From NCBI GenBank assembly GCA_023429995.1, contig JAEZCE010000091.1, positions 1 to 6,322 on the forward strand: 6,322 nucleotides of DNA, in the 5' to 3' direction. The stretch comes from Bacillota bacterium (lineage in GTDB: Bacteria > Bacillota > UBA4882 > UBA8346). Made by a program: the position numbers and the translations under genes. The notes beneath the pieces are model-generated. The model saw only the letters and a program-made list of their open reading frames with translations. It searched no databases and was not told the origin of the DNA. Below are positions 1-4,450 of this stretch, in pieces; position 1 is the stretch's first letter, and the number at the start of each line of letters is the position of its first letter.

Positions 1-175
1 ACCACAGTTGGAAGTGCATATTAATGGGGCGTTGAATGTTGGCGTTACACCTGAAAAAATTGTGGAAACCTTTTTACAGTGTATCCCCTATACAGGATTT
101 CCAAAGGTGCTTAATGCCATTAAAGTCGCAAAAAAGATCTTTGTTGAGCGGGGGATTAATCTTGAGGAAAAATAG
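1..175 (+). CDS. Carboxymuconolactone decarboxylase / AhpD-like family protein, C-terminal part
   Basis: The gene enters from the left edge, so only its last 57 residues are present (first complete codon at base 2, TAG at 173-175). The reading frame contains EVHINGALNVGVTPEKIVE followed by FLQCIPYTGFPKVLNAI. This is the typical C-terminal half of the carboxymuconolactone decarboxylase fold: a conserved His in the EVHINGALN helix, the GVTPEKIVE turn, then a helix ending in YTGFP. Members are small all-helical proteins; some decarboxylate 4-carboxymuconolactone, and many are peroxidase-like or redox proteins of unknown substrate. The active-site Cys-x-x-Cys region used by AhpD-type members would lie upstream, outside the window, so the subtype cannot be decided. 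No clear terminator follows. The family call is firm; the substrate is unknown. Confidence 0.85.
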   Translation, partial: PQLEVHINGALNVGVTPEKIVETFLQCIPYTGFPKVLNAIKVAKKIFVERGINLEEK

Positions 176-452
176 TCTGACTTTACACTCCTTGGGATGG
201 CTTTTATCGTTTTCTTTTTAAGAATATGATTGGAAGTGTTTAATTAGTTCTAATTTGTCAGGATACAGGTATGTCGGGATAATATTTGGCCTAAGGGCGA
301 TCCTGGCACTGGAAGGGGATTGGTTAGGCGTTGCGGGTTTTAAATATCGCTGTCGTGCTTGAAAGTTTTCTCCTTTATCATGAACTACGATGCCTATAAG
401 TGAATGTCCAGTATCGTGACCTAAGGATTTTCACGACGGGTTACTTTCATTA
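176..452. other. Intergenic stretch without a recognisable gene
   Basis: No frame here looks coding: short ORFs lack a ribosome binding site and read as low-complexity translations. The right part (377-434) holds the first of the degenerate ~50-base units described separately. No strong terminator hairpin is visible after the decarboxylase-family gene. Confidence 0.6.
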
Positions 453-501
453 TTCATGACGCCTAGAATGAATGACCAGTATTATGATCCACGGATTTCA
501 C
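377..501 (+). repeat. Two degenerate ~50-base tandem units preceding structured repeat A
   Basis: Unit 1 (about 377-434) and unit 2 (about 453-501) follow the same order of short words: TCATGA, then CCTA, then TGAATGnCCAGTAT, then a purine-rich GAT/GAC step, then GGATTTTCAC or GGATTTCAC. The units carry small indels and start 76 bases apart. The second unit runs directly into the conserved hairpin-rich core of repeat A. The same arrangement of two units occurs before repeat B at 2335-2435. The alignment was made by eye, so unit edges are approximate. Confidence 0.6.
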
Positions 502-783
502 CGGCTGAGGTCCTTTTGGAGCGGCCCAAAAGGACCCTACGCTCGCAAACGAGCGGCAAAGCCGCCGGAACCTACGGCTTCCGGACCTCCCTTTATTCAT
601 CCAGGGTTTGTGGAATGTCACGCGCATTTCAATGCCCGACGCCATACCCTGGCATTGTGACTGGCAATTATATGAGGCTTCCGGTGGCAGGACCGGGCGG
701 CTTGAAAAACAAACCGAGTTTTTCATCCCTTTAAAGAGGCGGCGCTTTTCGGCGTTCAGGCCTCAAATGGAGGGGAGGGTTTA
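467..783 (+). repeat. Structured dispersed repeat, copy A (about 317 bases)
   Basis: This segment is repeated in the same orientation at 2401-2673. A 124-base core (489-612 against 2423-2546) differs at only two bases. A second identical stretch of about 36 bases starts at CTGGCATTGTGACTGG, and the 3' end (CGCTTTTCGGCGT and CCTCAAATGG) is also shared. Copy A carries about 20 extra bases after the core. The core is packed with inverted repeats: GGTCCTTTTGG/CCAAAAGGACC (509-519 with 526-536), CGCTCG/CGAGCG (540-545 with 550-555), GCGGC/GCCGC (553-557 with 561-565) and CCGGAA/TTCCGG (565-570 with 579-584). An outer pair GAGGTCC/GGACCTC (507-513 with 583-589) could enclose them. Several pairings exclude each other. 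No transposase or clear terminal inverted repeats are seen. It resembles a REP/BIME- or MITE-like element, but I do not recognise the family. Confidence 0.85.
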
Positions 784-797
784 TAAAGGCATTTAAT

Positions 798-1184
798 TTA
801 GTGGTGCCCACAGTTATAGCCATGCTCCCCGCAAGTATGCCCCTCTTCGTGGGGATGATCGCACTTAACATCGGGATTGTATTTCAGCTGTTTGCGAAGA
901 TAATCCTCCACAGCCTTGTCGGCATCGCCACTGACCCCACCGAAAATCTGAATGCCGTTTTCGGTCAGCCCATTTTGGGCGCCGCTGCCAATCCCTCCGC
1001 AGATCAACACCGTAGCCTGCAGATTTTTAAGAATATCGATTAAAGCACCGTGTCCGTTGCCTTCGGTGGAACGAATAGTGGCAGTGGTAATTGTACCGTC
1101 GGTTACTTCGTAAATTTTGAAGTTTTCAGTGCGTCCGAAATGTTGAAACACCTGCTTGTCTTCATAAGGTACGGCAATAATCAT
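798..1184 (-). CDS. NifX/NifB-type dinitrogenase iron-molybdenum cofactor domain protein with Cys/His-rich tail
   Basis: This is a 128-residue protein of the PF02579 (NifB/NifX/VnfX, Orp-like) family, whose members bind or carry Mo-Fe-S or other metal-sulfur clusters in the cytoplasm. Family hallmarks are MIIAVPYED at the start, FQHFGRTENFKIYEV (residues 13-27), GHGALIDIL (45-52), LICGGIGSGAQNGL (60-73) and the late IFGGVSGDADKAVEDYL (80-96). The start at 1184 is chosen because AAAGGAG lies eight bases upstream and the family begins there; a longer frame to 1262 adds 26 unrelated residues. Beyond the domain, residues 101-128 form a tail with C108, H110, H112, H116, C118, H121, C125, H127 and H128, a likely metal site. 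It lies 95 bases downstream of the DUF134 gene, probably in one operon. No nitrogenase genes are visible, so a nif role is not implied. Confidence 0.9.
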   Translation of the reverse strand: MIIAVPYEDKQVFQHFGRTENFKIYEVTDGTITTATIRSTEGNGHGALIDILKNLQATVLICGGIGSGAQNGLTENGIQIFGGVSGDADKAVEDYLRKQLKYNPDVKCDHPHEEGHTCGEHGYNCGHH

Positions 1185-1242
1185 AATGATATCTCCTTTT
1201 TTTAATGAGTCTTTCGCTATAAACGACTTGGGTCCGGCAGTT

Positions 1243-1293
1243 TCATTTTTGCTGCTCGCCACAGCAGTTGACGTTAAATTTATTGTTCTTCAT
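1243..1293 (-). CDS. Possible 16-residue Cys-Cys micro-ORF between DUF134 and NifX-domain genes
   Basis: On the minus strand an ATG at 1293 overlaps the last 14 bases of the DUF134 gene in another frame and reads MKNNKFNVNCCGEQQK before TGA. The adjacent CC pair and the position between two genes for Cys-rich, probably metal-handling proteins make it worth recording. Against it, the upstream purines (CCGAGAG) are too close to the ATG for a good ribosome binding site, although translational coupling to the upstream gene is possible. An ORF this short can arise by chance. I do not recognise a family. Confidence 0.25.
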   Translation of the reverse strand: MKNNKFNVNCCGEQQK

Positions 1294-1648
1294 CTCTCGG
1301 AGCCGATTTTTCTCTGCGGTGGCAATGGCTACAGCCGCAGTTCGATGGCCGGTCGTTGCAGAGAACATAATCACCGCCGTCAATGTGTAGCTCCATCCCG
1401 GCCACCAGGCATTTTGCTAACTTAACCCGAGCGTTGTTGTAGATTGCTTGCGCCGTGGTGCGGGCGACCTCCATTCGCTCGGCGCATTCTTCCTGAGTCA
1501 GCCCTTCAAGGTCAATCAGCCTGACAGCCTCAAATTCGTCGATGGTCATCCCGATCACTTGGACACTGGTTTTAGGCGTATCCAACGGGCCAAAGATTTT
1601 TCGCTGGGGCATACAACATACCCGCCGGCATTTGTGGGGCCTTGGCAT
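1280..1648 (-). CDS. UPF0251/DUF134 family putative DNA-binding protein
   Basis: This 122-residue protein matches the DUF134 (UPF0251) pattern. It opens with MPRPHKCRRVCCMPQRKIFGP, continues with VIGMTIDEFEAVRLIDLEGLTQEECAERM, then the helix-turn-helix VARTTAQAIYNNARVKLAKCLVAG. The helix-turn-helix spans roughly residues 47-80 and resembles sigma-70 region 4. Nine cysteines are present: C7, C11 and C12 at the front, C55, C80, and C97, C104, C106 and C109 in a C-terminal cluster that also has H108 and H110. Metal or Fe-S binding is therefore likely. The start at 1648 follows AAAGGA by about seven bases; a longer frame to 1720 would run into the promoter and is rejected. It is the first gene of the unit that ends with the NifX-domain gene. 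Neighbouring genes of these two families are common in anaerobes. An autoregulatory role is inferred from the palindromes at its promoter. Confidence 0.88.
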   Translation of the reverse strand: MPRPHKCRRVCCMPQRKIFGPLDTPKTSVQVIGMTIDEFEAVRLIDLEGLTQEECAERMEVARTTAQAIYNNARVKLAKCLVAGMELHIDGGDYVLCNDRPSNCGCSHCHRREKSAPRDEEQ

Positions 1649-1676
1649 AGAGTCATCCTTTCCGGTAATTAATAAT

Positions 1677-1688
1677 TGGCATATGCCA
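1677..1688. promoter_or_regulatory. Palindrome TGGCATATGCCA, candidate operator 1
   Basis: This is a perfect 12-base palindrome just downstream of the predicted start of the DUF134 transcript, where a bound protein would block the polymerase. The second copy is centred 38 bases away. The repeated word at a promoter of a DNA-binding-protein gene suggests autoregulation. This is inference; the binding protein is not known. Confidence 0.5.
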
Positions 1689-1699
1689 TTTACAAATTC

Positions 1700-1727
1700 A
1701 TTATATAACATTTTTGGCATATGTCAA
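1700..1727 (-). promoter_or_regulatory. SigA-type promoter of the DUF134-NifX unit
   Basis: On the minus strand TTGACA (1727-1722) is followed after 16 bases by TATAAT (1705-1700). Both hexamers match the consensus perfectly. The expected transcription start is near 1693, giving a leader of about 45 bases before the ATG at 1648. The promoter is flanked by two related palindromes, one overlapping the -35 box. Confidence 0.8.
1714..1727. promoter_or_regulatory. Near-palindrome TTGGCATATGTCAA, candidate operator 2
   Basis: This 14-base site is palindromic except for one mismatched base pair. It shares TTGGCATATG with operator 1 and covers the whole -35 hexamer of the minus-strand promoter. The mismatch is what makes TTGACA on the minus strand, so one sequence serves both functions. 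Confidence 0.5.
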
Positions 1728-1779
1728 TAACTTTTTTTCATTTGCGGACTGGGCCGTGGTTGCCAACAATTTCCCTGGA

Positions 1780-1809
1780 TTGGACTGTTATTCGCGGTTA
1801 TTCTATGAT
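1780..1809 (+). promoter_or_regulatory. Possible promoter of the lipoprotein gene
   Basis: TTGGAC (1780-1785) and TATGAT (1804-1809) are 18 bases apart and sit about 34 bases before the proposed TTG start. The hexamers match the SigA consensus four of six and five of six, so this is plausible but not compelling. Confidence 0.35.
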
Positions 1810-1842
1810 TCTAAGGAAAAAAATCAAAAGGATGGACTAAAG

Positions 1843-2037
1843 TTGAAGAATCATAAGGTTTTAGGAATTACTTTGATGCTGGTATTTGCGGTGGCGCTGA
1901 ATGGATGTAATTTAAGCGGGGGAAATAAAACCCGTCCGGCGCCAACCCGTCCCAAAGCGCCGGAGAACCGGGCGGTGAAAAATTCCGGACCATGGTCGCA
2001 GCCGCAATTTCCAGGGATTCATGAGGGAAGAAGATAA
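1843..2037 (+). CDS. Short secreted lipoprotein, probably truncated
   Basis: The proposed start is TTG at 1843, ten bases after AAAGGA, because it gives a compact lipoprotein signal peptide: KNHK, a hydrophobic run GITLMLVFAVA, then L-N-G-C with the lipidated cysteine at residue 22. The mature part begins NLSGGNK and is basic and Pro-rich (TRPAPTRPKAPENR). It ends abruptly as GIHEGRR after 64 residues, with no recognisable domain. The signal peptide and linker resemble Bacillota sporulation or cell-surface lipoproteins such as the YhcN/YlaJ group, but the domain that should follow is missing. Another frame immediately continues to 2125, and the terminator comes only after that, which suggests a frameshift or internal deletion. 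Lipoprotein export is fairly sure; function is unknown. Confidence 0.55.
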   Translation: MKNHKVLGITLMLVFAVALNGCNLSGGNKTRPAPTRPKAPENRAVKNSGPWSQPQFPGIHEGRR

Positions 2038-2125
2038 TTTGGGTTCCCCGGATGTTTCCGCCAATCTGCGCTTTCTGATATACTCTATGGCCGTTTCCTC
2101 GACTAACTGCCGGAAGATCCGGTGA
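2021..2125 (+). pseudogene. Likely detached 3' part of the lipoprotein gene in a shifted frame
   Basis: A frame overlapping the end of the lipoprotein ORF reads 34 residues, including NLGSPDVSANLRFLIYSMAV, and stops at 2123-2125. The stop is only 13 bases before the strong terminator, as expected for the original end of the gene. The ATG at 2021 has GGGATT before it but no good ribosome binding site. The SPDVSANLR stretch loosely recalls the C-terminal SxDxxxRxR region of YhcN/YlaJ-type lipoproteins; that resemblance is from memory and weak. Confidence 0.3.
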
Positions 2126-2138
2126 ATATGAAATTTTG

Positions 2139-2181
2139 AAAAATAAGCCCGGTGGGTCCGATGCGGCAGGCTTATTTTTTT
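2139..2181 (+). terminator. Rho-independent terminator after the lipoprotein gene
   Basis: AAAAATAAGCC (2139-2149) pairs perfectly with GGCTTATTTTT (2169-2179) across a 19-base loop, and the T-run continues to 2181. The symmetric A and T tracts could also let it work on the minus strand, but no converging gene is present. Confidence 0.85.
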
Positions 2182-2334
2182 CGGCTGATTCCGCTTTCAA
2201 TAAAATTAAGGGATTATCGGGTCGTGGTTGCTTCTCTACGGGGGGGATCTTCCCATTGGTTATTGGGGGCGTCATTTCAAGGGAATTTTAAAGCGAATTT
2301 TTGATGCTCTTTGATAATTTTTGAAGTAGCTTTG

Positions 2335-2435
2335 TTCAGGATGGCGATTAATGAAGGACCGGTATTGAGGTTTGTGGGTTACTTGTTCATGATGTCTATA
2401 AATGAATGACCAGTAATGTGGTCCACGGATTTCAC
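2335..2435 (+). repeat. Two degenerate ~50-base tandem units preceding structured repeat B
   Basis: Unit 3 (about 2335-2382) and unit 4 (about 2386-2435) are offset by 51 bases. They share GTTCAnGATG, AATGAANGACC, GGTA/AGTA and a final TTAC/TTCAC. Unit 4 is close to unit 2 before repeat A, while unit 3 is the more decayed member. The period of 51 bases is a multiple of three, so on the minus strand the pair encodes similar peptides (SFIYRHHEQ and SFINRHPEQ). That is a consequence of the repeat rather than evidence for a protein. Confidence 0.55.
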
Positions 2436-2673
2436 CGGCTGAGGTCCTTTTGGAGCGGCCCAAAAGGACCCTACGCTCGCAAGCGAGCGGCAAGGCCGCC
2501 GGAACCTACGGCTTCCGGACCTCCCTTTATTCATCCAGGGTTTGTGAATGTCGCCGCCATCCCTGGCATTGTGACTGGCAATTATATGAGGCTTCCGGGG
2601 GCAACCGCTAAAAATATCCTGTTTTAAAGCGTCGCTTTTCGGCGTCCTGCCTCAAATGGCGGAGCTGGTTTTT
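2401..2673 (+). repeat. Structured dispersed repeat, copy B (about 273 bases)
   Basis: This is a direct repeat of copy A with the same hairpin series. It lacks the roughly 20-base segment after the core and about 20 bases in the variable part before the CGCTTTTCGGCGT end. The two differences in the 124-base core fall at loop positions: CAAACG becomes CAAGCG, which lengthens the CGCTCGC/GCGAGCG stem, and CAAAGC becomes CAAGGC. Keeping the stems while changing the loops is what a selected structure would show, though two events are few. Confidence 0.85.
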
Positions 2674-3281
2674 AGGGCAAAAAGCTTAAACATGTTTTGT
2701 GATATGTCAACCACCCTTCCTGAGTGGCGGGTGTTTTTCAAACATCACTGCTATGTTTGGGAAAATCTTCATTATCGTCAAATTTGGGGTTTCGGATTTT
2801 GCAATACCGGATTGAGGCGGGATTACATTTCCGGCACACCGTATCAATCGATATGGTGCTTAGGATACGGCTTTCTTAGGGCTTGAGACCTTAGCAGGTT
2901 ATACAGTGGGAGCAGGAGGCTCTGACCATCTTTCCAGAGGGAGTATGGCCGACAAGCCTTACAAAGCTAGGGTTCCAGATAGATAGGTAGGGAAGCGGAT
3001 CGCTGAGCAATACCCATGAGCCGGGGTAATTCCATCAGAGGGAAGGCGGTGATGGGGTGCTGATCTTTGATCTTGCCAAAGGAACATGCATCTAACCGGA
3101 GAAGGACAAGGATGGTGGATAAGATTAGCGAAAATTTCTGATAATCAGGAAGGTTTTCTCTGAATTGTTTAAGAATTTAATTAAAATAACCCCTTGTAAA
3201 GCAGACTATCCAAACTGTTTGAAGGCAAACCGACCTATTACTCCGATGGCTAAATGTATCAATTATATAGTAGGGTAAAGT
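2674..3281. other. Long non-coding or decayed stretch
   Basis: No frame is convincing. A 76-residue open frame from 2656 starts inside repeat B, lacks a ribosome binding site and resembles nothing I know. A hairpin at 2837-2858 (CACCGTATC/GATATGGTG, one G-T type mismatch, loop AATC) is visible. The block from about 2864 to 3163 is richer in G than its surroundings and reads in one frame interrupted by four stops, so it may be an old coding remnant or part of a structured RNA. I could not match it to a known RNA family or mobile element. Confidence 0.5.
2864..3163 (+). pseudogene. Possible decayed ORF with four in-frame stops
   Basis: One frame reads GLETLAGYTVGAGGSDHLSR, then MADKPYKARVPDR and a stop, VGKRIAEQYP and a stop, AGVIPSEGRR and a stop, WGADL and a stop, and then a further open stretch to TGA at 3161-3163. 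The peptide segments between the stops look protein-like rather than random, and the stops are one TAG and three TGA. The opposite strand also has a fairly open frame here (for example RPYSLWKDGQSLLLPLY), so the coding strand is uncertain. No family is recognised. Confidence 0.2.
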
Positions 3282-3306
3282 CAAGTAAAAAACTACGTTT
3301 TACTTG
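3282..3306. promoter_or_regulatory. Perfect inverted repeat upstream of the LuxR-type regulator gene
   Basis: CAAGTAAAA (3282-3290) and TTTTACTTG (3298-3306) are perfect inverted repeats separated by AACTACG. The centre is about 50 bases before the ATG, so the element lies in the likely promoter or leader. It may be an operator or an mRNA hairpin; no T-run follows, so it is not a terminator. Confidence 0.4.
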
Positions 3307-3345
3307 CCGGAGTAAAGCTGTTTAAGAAAGGATTAGAACCGGTCA

Positions 3346-4269
3346 ATGAAATATTTTGAATTCCTGTATTACCTGCTGTCTTATACCACCGGAATCGGAG
3401 CCGTCACTCTATTAATCTTACAATACCTGAGATATAACAAAACGCTGATTTTAAGAGAATTGCTATTTTTTGATCTTTGCTTTACCGTACATTTTATATT
3501 GGAGATGCTCCGGCCTTTTGACTACAGTGCCTGGATTCAAAGTTCATTCATGGTAGGGACATTTTTCACCAACATTGGTTTGGCGTATTTCATCGCTGCC
3601 TATTTCTACCGGATTTTAAACCGGGAAATTGACCCCAAATTTAAGACCCTACTTTGGAGTGGGGCTGGACTTACCGGCGGTATCTTAATCCTGCTTTACC
3701 CTTTATCACAAAAATATCCGGGCATAAAGCCTACCGCCATTCATACCGGGGATACGGTTATTGATATTTTTTTATTTTTAATGATTGGTTATAGCATTTA
3801 TGTAACCGTCAAGAATTTAAACAAATTGGATCGGGAAAGACAGCTGATGGCGATAATTGCAATTATAGCCCTTACTGCATCGCCTGCTTCGGTGATCCAA
3901 AATCTTCTCTGGTGCCGGGTCCAACTAAAACACCCGGTGGCCTTTACCCCCTTGAGTTATATTATCATTAATTCAGCTATCATCTTTTATTACATTCGGA
4001 ATTATATCAACGCCATCCAGGCTGAAATTACCAGTCTTCATGCCTTTGACAAGGAGAATCTGCCGCTTTCGCATGTCGCCATCATCAAGGAACATAATAT
4101 TACCGAACGGGAATTGGAGGTCCTGCAACTAATCTTAAATGGTTACAGTAACCATGAGATCAGTAAAAAACTATTTATCTCTTCCAATACAGTTCGTAAC
4201 CATATTTATAGTATTTTCAAGAAGTTGGATGTTAAAAACCGCCTTGAATTAAGTAAAATTTTTTATTAA
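3346..4269 (+). CDS. Membrane-anchored LuxR-type transcriptional regulator with 7-TM sensor region
   Basis: This 307-residue protein has a hydrophobic N-terminal region with about seven predicted membrane segments, near residues 7-28, 37-54, 66-88, 102-120, 137-155, 166-188 and 203-219. It ends with a LuxR/GerE helix-turn-helix at 251-307. In the DNA-binding domain TERELEVLQLILNGYSNHEISKKL and SNTVRNHIYSIFKKLDVKNR match the family closely, including the T-x-R-E start, the NxEIxxxL helix and the TVxxH recognition helix. There is no receiver domain, so the signal is presumably sensed in or through the membrane. The start at 3346 is the only ATG after an in-frame stop; AAAGGA is 13 bases upstream, rather far. 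The gene ends before a terminator hairpin, and the next gene encodes a membrane acyltransferase in the same direction. The domain architecture is firm; ligand and targets are unknown. Confidence 0.85.
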   Translation: MKYFEFLYYLLSYTTGIGAVTLLILQYLRYNKTLILRELLFFDLCFTVHFILEMLRPFDYSAWIQSSFMVGTFFTNIGLAYFIAAYFYRILNREIDPKFKTLLWSGAGLTGGILILLYPLSQKYPGIKPTAIHTGDTVIDIFLFLMIGYSIYVTVKNLNKLDRERQLMAIIAIIALTASPASVIQNLLWCRVQLKHPVAFTPLSYIIINSAIIFYYIRNYINAIQAEITSLHAFDKENLPLSHVAIIKEHNITERELEVLQLILNGYSNHEISKKLFISSNTVRNHIYSIFKKLDVKNRLELSKIFY

Positions 4270-4306
4270 CCAAGCAAAAATATTATGAGAACTGGATCTC
4301 CACCCT

Positions 4307-4337
4307 GGAGTAGTAAAATGTTACTACCCCGTTTTTT
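4307..4337 (+). terminator. Hairpin with T6 tail after the LuxR-type gene
   Basis: GGAGTAGTAA (4307-4316) pairs with TTACTACCCC (4321-4330) with one mismatch around the loop AATG, and is followed by G and TTTTTT (4332-4337). It is placed 38 bases after the stop codon and should terminate the regulator transcript. Its GTAGTAA/TTACTAC arms share the TAGTA/TACTA word with the half-sites just downstream, so it could also be a DNA-binding site. Confidence 0.65.
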
Positions 4338-4350
4338 GCTGTTTTCTAAA

Positions 4351-4382
4351 AATAGTACTGGGATTACTATTGCTAAAATAGT
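4351..4382. promoter_or_regulatory. Cluster of alternating AATAGTA / TACTATT half-sites before the acyltransferase gene
   Basis: AATAGTA (4351-4357) and TACTATT (4365-4371) are perfect inverted 7-mers with a 7-base spacer, giving a 21-base dyad of the size bound by LuxR-type dimers. TACTATT also pairs with AATAGT at 4377-4382 over five bases, so three half-sites alternate in orientation. The cluster ends 68 bases before the acyltransferase ATG. Binding by the upstream LuxR-type protein is inferred from position and geometry only. Confidence 0.45.
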
Positions 4383-4450
4383 GAAATAATGTCATCATTT
4401 GGGTTACGCGTCTTTATTAAAAATTTAAAACAACAAATAGGGGGAAGGTT

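Noticed and set aside
377..501. Short repeated units considered as a CRISPR array.
   Set aside because: The units are degenerate, only two per site, without spacers of even length, and no cas genes are nearby.
736..764. GAGGC/GCCTC hairpin considered as terminator of the minus-strand NifX-domain gene.
   Set aside because: The stem is only five base pairs with a long imperfect interior, the following T-run on the minus strand is three bases, and the sequence belongs to the end of repeat A.
456..796. Overlapping open frames on both strands within structured repeat A, including one reading GFHRLRSFWSGPKGPYARKR that is also open in repeat B.
   Set aside because: They follow from a GC-rich, stem-rich repeat with few stop codons. 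Frames are open on both strands, none has a ribosome binding site, and C-terminal ends differ between copies because of indels.
801..1672. Plus-strand open frames across the DUF134 and NifX-domain genes.
   Set aside because: They are antisense shadows of two genes with clear family matches, ribosome binding sites and a promoter on the minus strand.
1868..2275. 135-residue minus-strand open frame.
   Set aside because: It runs antisense through the lipoprotein gene and its terminator, has no ribosome binding site, and has a Pro-rich shadow-like composition.
2712..2738. CACCC/GGGTG followed by TTTTT as a rho-independent terminator.
   Set aside because: The stem is five base pairs with a 12-base loop, and no gene ends upstream on that strand.
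2656..2886. 76-residue plus-strand open frame.
   Set aside because: It begins inside repeat B, lacks a ribosome binding site, has an unusual Trp/Tyr/Cys-rich composition and no recognisable motif.
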